Source: Methylococcaceae bacterium
Lineage (GTDB): Bacteria > Pseudomonadota > Gammaproteobacteria > Methylococcales > Methylomonadaceae
Length of the DNA: 64,000 nt
Assembly (NCBI GenBank): GCA_016715325.1
Contig: JADKAL010000003.1
Coordinates: 124,001 to 188,000, forward strand
Direction of reading: 5' to 3'
Positions 1-10,052 of this stretch are shown here, in pieces; the stretch's first letter is position 1, and each line of letters begins with the position of its first letter. Made by a program: the position numbers and the translations under genes. The notes below the pieces were generated by a model. The model was not told the origin of the DNA. It did no database searches and worked only from the letters and a program-made list of their open reading frames with translations.

Positions 1-2733
1 GGCAATGTGATTGCCGGTGACGTGTTTATTCAAAAAGGCGCAGAAGTCGTTACCGGACAAATCACATATATTAACTACGATGAAGGCTATTTTCGAATCA
101 ATGGAAAGCTAGGTAGCGCTTCAGCAGGAGTCATGGTTCGTCTTAACGACCCCGATAGCCGCCATACGATACAACAGGGCTTAGGTTGTGCGGGAAACAG
201 TTCAAATTGCAGTCCTGATCCTCGATTTGCATTGGATGCCGACAATTACACGAATACATTCACGACCGGTTTTCCGATGTGTATTCCTAGCACAGCACAA
301 AGGAATTTTAATGACTTTACGAATTCCTTGAATTTAGGTGTTACTACCTCTCAAGCCCAACCTGACGGTACTGGGGATGTGTTATGTCCAACGACCAACC
401 GAACTATCAATAACGGACAGCCGGTTGACGATTCCAGGCGCTTTGCCCCCATTATGTTGGGAGACAGTATTACTGTGGAGGGTAATTACGAAACGATTGG
501 CGGAGTAAAGTTTTTGTCGGCGCATACGACTATGGTTTTGACTGCGCTTTCTACAAAAACCGATGACGGTCAACCGGATTACTTTTTCCTTGATGAAGTA
601 GAAATGGATGCGCCCGGATTTCAGAATCAACGCGCCCGTACTTTGATTATCGGCTATGCGACGCTGGCGCCAGCCGATGTGATGTTTTGGTCTATCCATT
701 ATGACCCGGTTACCAATTCGCCCCATGAGTTTCCATTAGCCAGCACAACTGGCTGCGATAATGCTGCCGGATTAGGAGAATGTACTGCGCAAGGATTGGT
801 TGGGGCTGGAGCGAATATCTTTAAAATCCATCATGACGTTGATTTTGCCGCGACAACCAAAGCAAAAGTAAATCCATGCGCTCATATCCAAGCAGATCCG
901 CGGTTTACACCGCTCGGTGCTTGCCCTGGACTGACATTAGCTCAGCAGTTTAGTATTCTCAGCCCAATACCGCATGAAATTATGGGCAGAACGGGCAGAA
1001 AATTCGATTATGAATCCCTTGGTTTGCCATTACTAACCGCCGATATTAACGGTAATGAAGCGACTAACGGCCAATATTTGTTTCCTTTCGGCATAGGTCT
1101 CGGTGGAGTTTCTGTGCCGGAAATGAATGAAATCGATTTGAATGCGCTTTCAACTCCAATTTCATTTACCGGAATTCCTTGGAATCTTGACCGGCGTTTA
1201 AGTCCTGGCGGCTGTCTTGACAATAATCACGACGGAATTGGGGAATGTGAAGCCACTCCGCAACCGCTAGAACCTTTTCCGTTTGAAGGGGTTGCGATGG
1301 ACCCTCGCACGTTAGGGAATGTTCCATCTACAAGCTATAGCGATACCAACTACACAAGCAGTGCCTTAAGTAATGTTAGAAATCGTATTCTATCTTTTGT
1401 CGATCCGACCAAAGTAAGAACGAGAGGGGACGGTTTGCATCAACCTGCTAGTGGAAACTTCACGACCGCAATTTTGAACTGGCAAGCACCGCCGCCTGTA
1501 GACGGCGCACCGGGATCTGGAGAAGTAACCGATTCCCCTGTCTTAGATCAAGCTTTGATATGTAGCGCTGCAACTGCATTGAATAGTCCGCCTACAGTTA
1601 AAGACGAATTCTTGCTGACTGTGGTCGATACTCCAATCCTGATGATCCCAGTCCTTGCGAACGATATCGATATCAACGGCGACTTGTTGACAATAACAAG
1701 TATAAGTTCGCCGACAACTCAAGGCGGTACGGTCGTTATAAATCCAGACGGAACCTTAAGTTACACGCCCGCTGCCGGTTTTGTCGGTGTAGATAGCTTT
1801 ACTTACACTGTATCGGACGGTAAAGCGACAGCGATAGGCACCGTGTCCGTGACAGTAAACGCGCTTACCAATCACATTCCGATTGCGGTCGACGATGTTG
1901 CTACCACCAATGAAGATACTTCAGTGCCTATCGATGTATTGTTCAATGATACGGATGATGATAGCGGACCCGGTCACAGTGAACTATCGATTGTATCAGT
2001 AGTTCAATCGGTTAATGGCGGTACGGTAGTGATTAATCCTGGCAATTTGACAGTGACTTATACGCCGAAAGCTCAATTCAATGGTGTAGATTCATTCACA
2101 TACGTTGTATCCGACGGACGCGGCGGGGTCGATACCGGCTTGGTGACCGTCACCGTATCGCCTGTGAATACAGCTCCGGTTGCCGTTAACGATAATGCGA
2201 TTATGATCCCCGGAACTAAGATGGACATGTTCGTGTTAACAAATGACGTCGATGTCGACGGCGATAATTTAACGGTAAGTTTAGCTACCGCAACACTGAC
2301 CACACCTATGGGTAACAAGGTAACAAGTAATGGTGCAGTCTTATCTTACCAAGCTAAAGCGGGTGTTATCGGAATCGATACCTTTAGCTATACCGTCAAG
2401 GACGGGCATGGAGGAGTTTCTACTGCAACCGTAACGGTTGACGTAAAAGCGGCAGTGTTACCTGACGTAGTCACTATTGCTAGAAGCGACTATACAAGGG
2501 CGAGCAGCGAGTGGAACCTGGTTGGCACAGGTACGGTACCTGGAAAAACTGTAACGGTAAGGTTAGGAACAGCCGCAAACGGCGTTGTTGTGGGTACTGC
2601 CAAAGTCGATACTTTCGGTAAATGGCAATTCTCGGTTAAGCCGGGAGTCGTTCCAGCGACTTCAGTTACACAAGTAACCGCCAGATCGAACGGTGGAGGG
2701 GCAAGCGTAAGTACCGATATTCAATTCAAGTAA
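1..2733 (+). CDS. Secreted repeat protein with cadherin/Ig-like tandem domains (5' end outside window)
   Basis: The frame is open from base 1 with no convincing start, so the N-terminus lies upstream; at least 910 residues are present. The first ~500 residues are a Cys-containing region without a family I recognise. From about nt 1590 there are three tandem ~95-residue beta-sandwich modules (about 1590-1860, 1870-2160, 2170-2445). Each has an Asn-Asp-x-Asp type calcium-binding opening and a closing motif like VDSFTYTVSDG, as in cadherin-like/Big_9 tandem repeats of bacterial surface proteins. A fourth Ig-like module fills the last ~90 residues. There is no C-terminal PEP-CTERM or LPxTG anchor. 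It ends 635 bases before a large diheme peroxidase on the same strand, and a hairpin terminator follows its stop. A surface or extracellular role is inferred; the ligand is unknown. Confidence 0.75.
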   Translation, partial: GNVIAGDVFIQKGAEVVTGQITYINYDEGYFRINGKLGSASAGVMVRLNDPDSRHTIQQGLGCAGNSSNCSPDPRFALDADNYTNTFTTGFPMCIPSTAQRNFNDFTNSLNLGVTTSQAQPDGTGDVLCPTTNRTINNGQPVDDSRRFAPIMLGDSITVEGNYETIGGVKFLSAHTTMVLTALSTKTDDGQPDYFFLDEVEMDAPGFQNQRARTLIIGYATLAPADVMFWSIHYDPVTNSPHEFPLASTTGCDNAAGLGECTAQGLVGAGANIFKIHHDVDFAATTKAKVNPCAHIQADPRFTPLGACPGLTLAQQFSILSPIPHEIMGRTGRKFDYESLGLPLLTADINGNEATNGQYLFPFGIGLGGVSVPEMNEIDLNALSTPISFTGIPWNLDRRLSPGGCLDNNHDGIGECEATPQPLEPFPFEGVAMDPRTLGNVPSTSYSDTNYTSSALSNVRNRILSFVDPTKVRTRGDGLHQPASGNFTTAILNWQAPPPVDGAPGSGEVTDSPVLDQALICSAATALNSPPTVKDEFLLTVVDTPILMIPVLANDIDINGDLLTITSISSPTTQGGTVVINPDGTLSYTPAAGFVGVDSFTYTVSDGKATAIGTVSVTVNALTNHIPIAVDDVATTNEDTSVPIDVLFNDTDDDSGPGHSELSIVSVVQSVNGGTVVINPGNLTVTYTPKAQFNGVDSFTYVVSDGRGGVDTGLVTVTVSPVNTAPVAVNDNAIMIPGTKMDMFVLTNDVDVDGDNLTVSLATATLTTPMGNKVTSNGAVLSYQAKAGVIGIDTFSYTVKDGHGGVSTATVTVDVKAAVLPDVVTIARSDYTRASSEWNLVGTGTVPGKTVTVRLGTAANGVVVGTAKVDTFGKWQFSVKPGVVPATSVTQVTARSNGGGASVSTDIQFK

Positions 2734-3368
2734 GCGGATTAACCGGATGGGGTAAGAAATAATTTTTAACCCCATCCTTTGAAAATTTAAGCATTAATAA
2801 GTGTTTAACGGTAAGTACGGTAGCAATACAAAACCTTCCTATTTGGATATAAGTCGATTGCGGTCGAACTTTTTGCGAAGGTTTTTATAACATTTAGGGT
2901 AGTGGGTTAAATTTACCTTTCTTGATGACTGCGGTGATTTGTGTGTATTTTGAATGAAAATACCTAGGGTTGTCATTCCGCCTGATATTAAGCCTTACGA
3001 TTAACCTAATACTAAATTTAGCTTTTAGTTGCAAATAGACTAACAGCTTAATTCGTATAGGTATTCTTACTAATATTTTTTATTGATCAACTTCATTAAA
3101 ATTTGAATAGGCTTAAATATTTAAAGCGGAAATATGATGTGTAGACAAATGGATATCAGCCATCGGTTTTACCAAGAATTTAGAAGGAAGTTGCGGTTTT
3201 GGCTTATCGATATTTCTTTGAATAGTCAGAAATGCTTCATTTTGTTTAGCAAAAATTTTATGTGTTCCGGAAATAGTAAATCTCCCTGTAAAAAGTTTAA
3301 GCGGGCGAATATATTCCGGCTTTATTTCGGTTACTGATTGAATTGACTTACCTGGGAAGAAATCAGCT
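2734..3368. other. AT-rich intergenic region, no gene seen
   Basis: This 635-base gap holds the terminator at 2745-2777 and otherwise AT-rich DNA. Short open frames on both strands (3134-3337 plus, 3113-3433 minus) show no family resemblance, no good ribosome site and low-complexity composition, so I do not call them genes. The promoter of the downstream peroxidase should lie here, but I cannot place it with confidence. Confidence 0.5.
2745..2777 (+). terminator. Hairpin terminator after the repeat-protein gene
   Basis: A perfect 9-bp stem (GGATGGGGT / ACCCCATCC) with a 15-nt AT-rich loop starts 12 bases after the stop codon. The right arm is followed by only three T, so termination may be partial. 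Confidence 0.6.
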
Positions 3369-5984
3369 ATGAAAACGAATATCTTGTATAAAAATGAAAA
3401 ACGACAAGAAAGAGCAGATAAAGCCCTTTGCATATTTGCCGTTATTTTACTGGCTTGTTTTAATCGGACTGTTCACGCTGTTCCGTTAGTTCCTAAATTA
3501 CTGCCCGCTTTTTGCGATACTGCGAGTTTGGAAGCTTTCCCGGAATTACCGAGATCGCTAAAATGTAATCCGCCGCCAGAGCCTTATATTTTAGATGCCA
3601 ATGGAGTCAAAAACTCGATCTATCCGGACATCGTCAAAAACAAGGCGGCCTTAATAGCACTCGGAAAAATGCTGTTTTGGGATAGTAATGTAGGTAGCGA
3701 CGGGATTGCTTGCGCTAGCTGTCATTTTCATGCCGGCGCTGATAATCGCTTTAAAAACCAGATTAATCCGGGTATGCGAAATGCTAGCGGAGAGTTTGCC
3801 AGTAACGGTACAACGCCGATTGGGAATGTATTCAACTTCATGGCGACATCTCCCTTAATCATCTCCACGCCGTTTATATCGTTTCCCGACCCTATGCCAG
3901 CTGCTGTCGGAAAAGGCCCGAATTACACATTGAAGAAAAACGATTTTCCTTTAACAAAATATTTAGAATCCGCCAACCCTGTTGCCGGTGAACCTTTACA
4001 GGCAGATAGACATGCAGAAGTCGTTTTCGACACCGATGATGTCATCTCTTCCAGCGGCGTATATCCATCTAAGTACATGTCGTTAAATGCAGCCGGTAGA
4101 AAAGAAGTGTGCGAAAAAACATTTCCTATTGCTGGTGTTGGGATGCCGTTCTTCAACGTTGCAGGCCATACCGTGCGACAAGTAGCGCCGCGAAATACAC
4201 CGTCGGTTATAAACGCTGTGTACAATTTTAGAAATTTCTGGGACGGCCGGGCCAATAACGTATTCAACGGTTTAGATCCGTTCGGAATGCGGCGGTTTAT
4301 GAATCCCGACAAGATTCCCAAATCGGAAATCTATGTAAAAAAACCGGACGGTACTATTGCTGTTAAGAGAATTTCAATTCTTAATGCGAGCTTAGCCTCT
4401 CAAGCCGTTGGGCCGGCGCTTAGCGACGTTGAAATGTCCTGTGCAGACAAAAACTTCCATGAGTTGGGTAGGAAGTTAATAAAGCTTATACCGTTAAGCA
4501 ATCAATTTGTTGATCTTACCGACAGTGTTCTTGGAACTTATTCCCGTTTCCCTTTAAAAGGTACTAAAGGACTTTTCAATAATTATAAAAACACCATAAA
4601 GCTAGCGTTCAACGATGCCTTCTGGAATATACCCGACACTACGTTGACGCCTGAGGGCTATACGTTGATGGAAAACAATTTTTCTCTGTTCTGGGGATTG
4701 GCCATTCAGGCTTATGAATCGACGTTAGTATCGGACGATACGCGATTCGATCAATCGCAAGAAGATCCAGAAAATAGCGTTAACATACTGACCGAACAAG
4801 AACGTCGCGGGTTAGGCATATTCATGAGCAAAGGTAATTGCGTGGCGTGTCATTCCGGTTCTGAATTTACCGGTGCATCGGTAAATCACGTGTCTAATGC
4901 ATTCAACCGGCATGATGAAGGTCGATACGTTGAACGAATGGTCATGGGCGACGGAGGAATCGCGCTTTATGACTCCGGTTTTTATAATATCGGCGTTCGT
5001 CCGTCGGTGGAGGACCTTGGTGTCGGCGAAAGCGATCCTTACGGTTTCCCATTATCGTTTTCTTTAAATGCTAAGAAAAATGTTAACGATCCGGCCAATT
5101 TTTTAACGGGAAACAATAATCTTACGTATAGTACGCCGGATCCATTTTTAATCGATACTGATTTTATGGACTCAACTGCCGGTTGTGTAGCTTGGAACCC
5201 AACAACGACAGTGTCCGGTTACTTATGTGGAAACGGTCCCGTTGTTAGCGACGAGCGAGTGGCTGTAGACGGTGCATTTAAAACCCCTTCTTTACGAAAT
5301 GTAGAGCTGACAGGTCCTTATTTCCACAACGGTGGGCAATCGACGCTTGATCAGGTTGTGAGATTCTACAATCGCGGCGGCGATCGTAAAGATTTATTCC
5401 AGAAAAAACAAGATTGCGGGGAACATGAACCGGTCATGGCGGAAGATGAATTCGGTAATCCAATCGTTACTGCCGATGCGCAAACAGGGCTTGTCGATAC
5501 GACAGGGCTATCGAAAGATTCGAATTTATCAACCAGCAACGTTGCCCCCGATATTGCGGGAACACGCGATCCATTTGAATCGCATTGCGACCAAGCGCAT
5601 GAAGTCAATGAGGTGGTTGAAGTCACTGAACCCATTGTTGTCGAAGAGCCTTTGTTGCCCGGAGAAATTCGCAAACCGAGACCGCCTGAAGTTAAGTTGA
5701 CTAAAACCCCCCAAACGTTAGGGTTAACACAGCAAGAAGTCGATGATCTCGTCGCCTTCATGAAATCGCTTACCGACGAAAGAGTTAGATTGGAACAAGC
5801 GCCATTCGATCATCCTTCGTTAGTTATACCGCACGGGCATGTCGGTAATGAAGTGAAAGTCAATTTTAATGCGACGACGAATCAAGCGGCTCAACAAACG
5901 TTTACATTGCCAGCGGTAGGCGCCGGTGGACGTAGTGCTGTCGGTTTATTGCCGATTCCAACGTTCGATGCTGCTTTAAAGTAA
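3369..5984 (+). CDS. Large diheme cytochrome c peroxidase / MauG-family protein, probably surface associated
   Basis: Residues ~20-37 form a hydrophobic segment ending in HAVP, consistent with export. Two CxxCH haem c sites are visible: CASCH at 115-119 and CVACH at 491-495. The family motif [18 protein letters not shown] lies near residue 640, close to the second haem domain as in bacterial diheme peroxidases. At 871 residues it is over twice the length of ordinary periplasmic CcpA; extra length lies between the haem domains and in an acidic Val/Glu-rich insert near residue 755. Long peroxidases of this type are known on the surface of methanotrophs (SACCP next to MopE; CorB next to CorA). 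The upstream repeat protein could be a partner, but that is inference. Haem attachment would use the cytochrome c maturation machinery. Confidence 0.85.
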   Translation: MKTNILYKNEKRQERADKALCIFAVILLACFNRTVHAVPLVPKLLPAFCDTASLEAFPELPRSLKCNPPPEPYILDANGVKNSIYPDIVKNKAALIALGKMLFWDSNVGSDGIACASCHFHAGADNRFKNQINPGMRNASGEFASNGTTPIGNVFNFMATSPLIISTPFISFPDPMPAAVGKGPNYTLKKNDFPLTKYLESANPVAGEPLQADRHAEVVFDTDDVISSSGVYPSKYMSLNAAGRKEVCEKTFPIAGVGMPFFNVAGHTVRQVAPRNTPSVINAVYNFRNFWDGRANNVFNGLDPFGMRRFMNPDKIPKSEIYVKKPDGTIAVKRISILNASLASQAVGPALSDVEMSCADKNFHELGRKLIKLIPLSNQFVDLTDSVLGTYSRFPLKGTKGLFNNYKNTIKLAFNDAFWNIPDTTLTPEGYTLMENNFSLFWGLAIQAYESTLVSDDTRFDQSQEDPENSVNILTEQERRGLGIFMSKGNCVACHSGSEFTGASVNHVSNAFNRHDEGRYVERMVMGDGGIALYDSGFYNIGVRPSVEDLGVGESDPYGFPLSFSLNAKKNVNDPANFLTGNNNLTYSTPDPFLIDTDFMDSTAGCVAWNPTTTVSGYLCGNGPVVSDERVAVDGAFKTPSLRNVELTGPYFHNGGQSTLDQVVRFYNRGGDRKDLFQKKQDCGEHEPVMAEDEFGNPIVTADAQTGLVDTTGLSKDSNLSTSNVAPDIAGTRDPFESHCDQAHEVNEVVEVTEPIVVEEPLLPGEIRKPRPPEVKLTKTPQTLGLTQQEVDDLVAFMKSLTDERVRLEQAPFDHPSLVIPHGHVGNEVKVNFNATTNQAAQQTFTLPAVGAGGRSAVGLLPIPTFDAALK

Positions 5985-6028
5985 AACGCAGGTTAATTTA
6001 ATTAAAAAATGTAAAGTACCCAACAAAT

Positions 6029-6072
6029 AGCGGCTTTATGTGTGGGTTATTAATAGAACCTAATAAGCCGCT
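6029..6072 (+). other. Structured 3' region after the peroxidase gene
   Basis: Arms AGCGGCTT (6029-6036) and AAGCCGCT (6065-6072) pair perfectly. A second inner pairing, GGTT with AACC, falls inside the loop. It lies 45 bases after the peroxidase stop and just before a stronger terminator, so it may protect the 3' end of the transcript. Confidence 0.4.
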
Positions 6073-6094
6073 GAATGATGCACTCCCGTTTACA

Positions 6095-6125
6095 CTGTCA
6101 ACCAAGGAGGGTTGGCAGTTTTTTT
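6095..6125 (+). terminator. Rho-independent terminator for the peroxidase gene
   Basis: CTGTCAACC pairs with GGTTGGCAG (9 bp, one G-U) around a 6-base loop and is followed by seven T. This is the clearest intrinsic terminator in the window. It separates the peroxidase from the convergent cupin gene. Confidence 0.85.
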
Positions 6126-6143
6126 ATTTATACCGCTATTTAT

Positions 6144-6554
6144 TCAGTCTATAGAATTCAATCGCTTAGATTGTTCGGTGAATTTAGCTTCCTCAATATC
6201 TTCATAAGCGTCTTGATAGAAGCGGGGAGAGCAAATTGCGAGAAATATCAAGTCGGTTACACCGTTATTCGTAATTCTTTGCGGCGTTTCCGGCGGAATC
6301 AAAACAACATCCCCGTATTTCACTTCATGGGCCGGTAAGTTTCCTACTTCAACAAGTCCGTTGCCTTCGAGAATGACGTATCGTTCCGTAATGCCGTGGA
6401 GACGATGCCATCGCGTGGTTACGGCAGGCCGGACTTTTGCGAGAGCAATTGAGACGTCAGGATCGTTTGTTCCGTTCGATAACTCGTTGATATAACAGTG
6501 TTCTCTCGTGTAGAACTCGGCGTCCGGTTGCATCTGGCGAATTTCTTCGTACAT
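6144..6554 (-). CDS. Cupin-domain protein
   Basis: A 136-residue single-domain cupin. The first cupin motif is seen at WHRLHGITERYVILEGNG (about residues 49-66) and the second at VVLIPPETPQRITN. Metal ligands His and Glu are present in motif 1, while the usual motif 2 His is replaced by Gln in PQRI, so metal binding is uncertain. It is transcribed divergently from msrB across a 91-base gap. The substrate cannot be read from sequence. It converges on the peroxidase terminator. Confidence 0.8.
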   Translation of the reverse strand: MYEEIRQMQPDAEFYTREHCYINELSNGTNDPDVSIALAKVRPAVTTRWHRLHGITERYVILEGNGLVEVGNLPAHEVKYGDVVLIPPETPQRITNNGVTDLIFLAICSPRFYQDAYEDIEEAKFTEQSKRLNSID

Positions 6555-6645
6555 GGTTTATCCATTAAATTGGTTTGTTTTTAAGAATCTCGTAAACTAC
6601 ATTGATGAGTTCGGTCGCATTGAAAAATTATTGAAGGTATAAACG

Positions 6646-7203
6646 ATGAAAAAGATACTTCTATTGTCGGTATTTACACTAACCTTATTCCCATTAACTT
6701 GTATTTCAGACTCAAAATCAGGTGGTACTATGTCGATAGAGCACGCAGCGCAAAATACTCAACAAAATTATAGCAAACCCGCCGATGAGGTTTTACGCAA
6801 AAAATTAACAGCCTTACAATATCAAGTGACGCAAGAGGAAAGTACGGAGCCGCCTTTCAAAAACGAATACTGGAACGAACATCGGTCCGGAATCTATGTC
6901 GACGTAGTGAGCGGCGAACCTTTATTTTCATCACTGGATAAGTTCGATTCCGGCACCGGTTGGCCTAGCTTCAGTAAGCCTTTGGTGTCTGATAATATCA
7001 ACAAGAAAAAAGACTTTCTCCTGATTATTCCGCGTACCGAGGTCCGTTCCCGTTACGGCGATTCCCATCTTGGTCACGTCTTTGACGACGGACCGAAACC
7101 GACAGGTTTACGCTATTGCATCAATTCGGCGTCACTCCGTTTTATTCCGGTAGAAGATTTGGAAAAGGAAGGGTATGGAGAGTTTTTGCGCCTGTTCAAA
7201 TAA
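6646..7203 (+). CDS. msrB: Periplasmic peptide-methionine (R)-S-oxide reductase
   Basis: MsrB repairs methionine-R-sulfoxide in proteins. The core family motifs are present: [32 protein letters not shown] and [12 protein letters not shown], whose Cys is the catalytic residue. The zinc-binding CxxC pairs found in many MsrB proteins are absent, so this is the zinc-free form; Thr stands where some members have a resolving Cys in SGTGW. The first ~20 residues are a hydrophobic export signal ([19 protein letters not shown]), giving 185 residues instead of the ~140 of cytoplasmic MsrB. A periplasmic location is therefore likely. An internal ATG (codon 29) would give a cytoplasmic form, but the first start is better supported. 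Confidence 0.92.
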   Translation: MKKILLLSVFTLTLFPLTCISDSKSGGTMSIEHAAQNTQQNYSKPADEVLRKKLTALQYQVTQEESTEPPFKNEYWNEHRSGIYVDVVSGEPLFSSLDKFDSGTGWPSFSKPLVSDNINKKKDFLLIIPRTEVRSRYGDSHLGHVFDDGPKPTGLRYCINSASLRFIPVEDLEKEGYGEFLRLFK

Positions 7204-7291
7204 AAAGTTGATCTTGTGAGATTTGAAAAACCAAAGGAGAATTCAACACTATAATTAAGTCATTAACTAATTTTATTATAAGCAATTAAAC

Positions 7292-8413
7292 GTGATAAAT
7301 TTTCGTGACTTTAACTCTCATATTGTTAATAAACCGCAATTATTAACAGTTGATTGGGTAAACAAAATTGTAAATAACCAATCCGACAATGTATTAAAAA
7401 AGACGGAAATAAGCGGTTTTGATATAGTCTCTGTAGACGTTGGAACTACGACACGTGTACGTTTGGAGGTTACTCACAAAGGATCGGAAAATCTTCCCAA
7501 CCTCTGGTTTGTGAAACTCCCCTCTCTTTCCTGGCAAGCCAGAGCAATTACCGCCTTACCTCGATTATTACCGACAGAGGTCCGGTTTTATAACGAATTG
7601 GCCGACAAAGTCCCTTTAAAAAAACCTAAAAAGTTATTTGCACAGAGTCGTTTCGGACTCGGATCGACGCTTGTCATTGAGGATGTAACTGAATTCGGTG
7701 CTGTGCCAGGGATAACCGGTGAGGCTTTAACCTCTGAGCAGGCTAGGGCGGTTGTCGGTCAATTGGCGACCTTTCATTCGGCTTTTATGGAAAAAGCTAA
7801 ACACGATGAAAGCCTTCGCTGGCTGTCCGGACCGATTAGGCGGTTAGAAGATTTCTTGGGGACCGCGTTGGCTGTACCCTTAATGAAACGCGGTATAAAA
7901 CTAGCAAAAGAAACCGTTCCAGTTCAATTGCACCCATCCGCTATTCATTATGCAAAAAATCGCAAAAACGTCATGAAGATTCTGTCGGACGCACCGCCAA
8001 CCTTGTTGCATCACGATTGCCATCCGGGCAATCTGTTCTGGCATGACGGTAGTCCAGGCTTTCTGGATTGGCAAATGGTTCGAATCGGCGAAGGTGTTTC
8101 CGATGTCAGCTATTTCATGGCAACAGCATTGGAGCCGGAAGTGCGGAGGTCCTGTGAGATGGATTTACTTGAGGAATATCATCGAATCCTCTGCAAAAAT
8201 AGCCATTTCAAATACGATTTCGACACTTTAGTCGAACGTTATCGAGCTCATTTGGTTTATCCTTTCGAGGCGATGGTATTGACGCTGGCCGTCGGCGGTT
8301 TGATGGAATTGCAAAGCAATCTTGCCATGATAAGACGTTCTGCGGAAGCGGTGCTGGATCATGATACGTTTACTGTGCTAGCGTCGAAAAACCGTTTAGA
8401 TAACATTTCATGA
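7292..8413 (+). CDS. APH-family phosphotransferase (kinase-like)
   Basis: This 373-residue protein has the choline/aminoglycoside kinase fold signature: LLHHDCHPGNLFWHDG is the HxDxxxxN catalytic loop and FLDWQMVRIGEGVSDVSYF carries the DFG-equivalent Asp. The N-terminal lobe contains VIEDV, matching the hinge of this family. It starts at GTG; no ATG lies nearby in frame and the Shine-Dalgarno is weak. Related proteins are annotated as phosphotransferase or ecdysteroid-kinase-like, with unknown small-molecule substrates. Gene context does not narrow the substrate. It is not evidence of antibiotic resistance. Confidence 0.8.
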   Translation: MINFRDFNSHIVNKPQLLTVDWVNKIVNNQSDNVLKKTEISGFDIVSVDVGTTTRVRLEVTHKGSENLPNLWFVKLPSLSWQARAITALPRLLPTEVRFYNELADKVPLKKPKKLFAQSRFGLGSTLVIEDVTEFGAVPGITGEALTSEQARAVVGQLATFHSAFMEKAKHDESLRWLSGPIRRLEDFLGTALAVPLMKRGIKLAKETVPVQLHPSAIHYAKNRKNVMKILSDAPPTLLHHDCHPGNLFWHDGSPGFLDWQMVRIGEGVSDVSYFMATALEPEVRRSCEMDLLEEYHRILCKNSHFKYDFDTLVERYRAHLVYPFEAMVLTLAVGGLMELQSNLAMIRRSAEAVLDHDTFTVLASKNRLDNIS

Positions 8414-8480
8414 TGGTCCCAATATTGACAATCGGCTTTTAGACGTTATAACGAAATAGTTAGACCTTATGAGGTAAGCC

Positions 8481-9020
8481 ATGAAAAAAAAGCATTATTT
8501 TTTAGATAAATCCGAAATAAATGCGGCGGCTATCGTTAAAGGAATCGACCGTGATGTGGAATGGGGTGAAGATATTTTAATGCTAGGCCTTGGCATAGTG
8601 ATGTTATCGTCAACATTCGCGCCGGTTGCGCCGCCTATTGTTCTATTACCGCTCGTTGCTATCACCTTTGCTATTACGTCGAGTTTAGCGAGAATTAACT
8701 ACCATAGAATGGAGCAAAAGCTTTCCGATTCGATGGTCTATTTAGATAGCGCCGAGCAAGCTAAATTGAGGCCGATCTGTCAGGTTTTTGTGGAAAAACC
8801 GATGGGGCCTCTTACAGAATCCTATAATCCCTTAAAAAATCTAAAGCGATTAGGTAAAAGCGCTATCGGCGGTATTTTAATAAATCCGCTTTGGGTGCCC
8901 ATTTTCTACACGATGGGGATCCAGATTGTCGAAGAAAATAATTTGGGTGTTCTAAATCAAGCCGTTATCAGGGTTGAAAGTAAGATCATGCCCAAACAAA
9001 CGGCGACCCATTTTGAATAG
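8481..9020 (+). CDS. Membrane protein of unknown function
   Basis: A 179-residue protein that I cannot assign. Residues ~32-68 hold two closely spaced hydrophobic segments, ending around SSLARINY. A shorter hydrophobic stretch lies near residues 134-150. The rest is polar with no Cys pairs or known motif. The start is supported by GAGG eight bases upstream of ATG. It may be cotranscribed with the phosphotransferase, 67 bases upstream. The 3' end runs to within 40 bases of the decayed pirin gene on the opposite strand. Confidence 0.65.
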   Translation: MKKKHYFLDKSEINAAAIVKGIDRDVEWGEDILMLGLGIVMLSSTFAPVAPPIVLLPLVAITFAITSSLARINYHRMEQKLSDSMVYLDSAEQAKLRPICQVFVEKPMGPLTESYNPLKNLKRLGKSAIGGILINPLWVPIFYTMGIQIVEENNLGVLNQAVIRVESKIMPKQTATHFE

Positions 9021-9056
9021 TGCTTAACCATATCCTTGCTCGCTTAATTTTAAATC

Positions 9057-9796
9057 CTAATGTGTTAAAACAGTCCGTCTTTGAAATCCCTTTTATCGCT
9101 TGACTGATTTCCGCATTGGTATTCATGACAAAAGGACCGTATCCTGAGATTGGTTCGTTGATGGCTTCGCCGTTCATCACAAGTAGGATGGCGTCTTAAC
9201 CCGTGAATAGGTTTATTTCTCTGCCCCCTTTAAACATAGGTCCCACAAATTGATAGGGATAAAAGGTGAACGCGGGTCCCGTAATTTCATCGTATCGTCC
9301 TGCAATAATACGTGCATTGCCTGCTTTATTGGGTAGTTCGACGACCGGAATTTTTTCGATTAAAATTTCTTGGTAATGCGGAACCGATAGCTTGTCTTTT
9401 GCAGGCAGATTAACCCACAGTTGTATCATTTCTGACATGCCGCCTTGCTGAGTGAAAGTTTTACTATGACGCTCTTCATGGAGAATTCCACGCGCTGCCG
9501 TCATCCACTGAACATCGCCGGGGCCGATTTTACCGGCATTTCCGGCAGTGTCTTAATGTTAAACTTCCCTTTGATAAACGATGGTGACCGTCTCAAAACC
9601 GCGATGCGGATGCATACCAACGCCGCGCTGTAGATCTGACGGTTCAAAACTAGCAGGGCCGGCATAAACCAACAGTAAGAACGGGCTTATCTCTGATCCC
9701 ATCGAATTGTACGAGAGTAATGTACGGACCGGAAAACCGTCGCCGACCCAGTAAGCTGACACCGCGCTGTATCGCAGTAATTTTTTTGGTGCTCAT
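9057..9796 (-). pseudogene. Decayed pirin-family gene
   Basis: Read from an ATG at 9796 (GGGAGG upstream), the start matches pirin (MSTKKITAIQRGV). A 2-base loss then shifts into the frame that encodes SAYWVGDGFPVRTLLSYNS and HPHRGFETVTIVYQ. That same frame carries TAA stops at two codons three positions apart (about 9553-9561), then MTAARGILHEERHS, then a third TAA at 9196-9198 before the pirin C-terminal motif [12 protein letters not shown] last frameshift near 9095 restores a plausible end. Pirins are bicupin iron-binding proteins, often quercetin 2,3-dioxygenase-like. The three stops are in one frame and cannot be explained by a single sequencing slip, so this is a genuine remnant. Confidence 0.88.
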
Positions 9797-9920
9797 AATT
9801 AAAGCCTCCCGACTGAATTAAAAACGTTTGCCATATTCGGAGTCGGCTTAAAACTTCACGACAAGGTTATGCTGTCAATTATTCAAGTACGTAAAAATTG
9901 GACATTGTATATCGATGCGC

Positions 9921-10052
9921 ATGACAACAATTTACGGGTCCAATGCGATTGAATTTTCAAAAAAGATTAATTGGAGAGGCGATGAATCGATTCCGTTCAA
10001 GTATGGCGAAAAACTTATCGTAAACGGAATCGACTTTAAATTTCTGAATTAA
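9921..10052 (+). CDS. Possible small gene, perhaps broken
   Basis: A 43-codon frame runs from ATG at 9921 (or 9915) and ends in GIDFKFLN. An overlapping 28-codon frame (9869-9952, with [13 protein letters not shown]) has similar protein-like composition. Together they could be one short protein split by a frameshift near 9945. Neither has a convincing ribosome site, and the 3' end overlaps the ettA stop on the other strand by four bases. I do not recognise a family; this is a weak call. Confidence 0.22.
   Translation: MTTIYGSNAIEFSKKINWRGDESIPFKYGEKLIVNGIDFKFLN

Noticed and set aside
3113..3433. Short frames on both strands upstream of the peroxidase
   Set aside because: Neither shows protein-like motifs or start signals, and the minus-strand frame overlaps the true peroxidase start.
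9553..9561. TAA recoded as a sense codon in the pirin gene
   Set aside because: Other genes in the window use TAA as an ordinary stop, and this gene also carries frameshifts.
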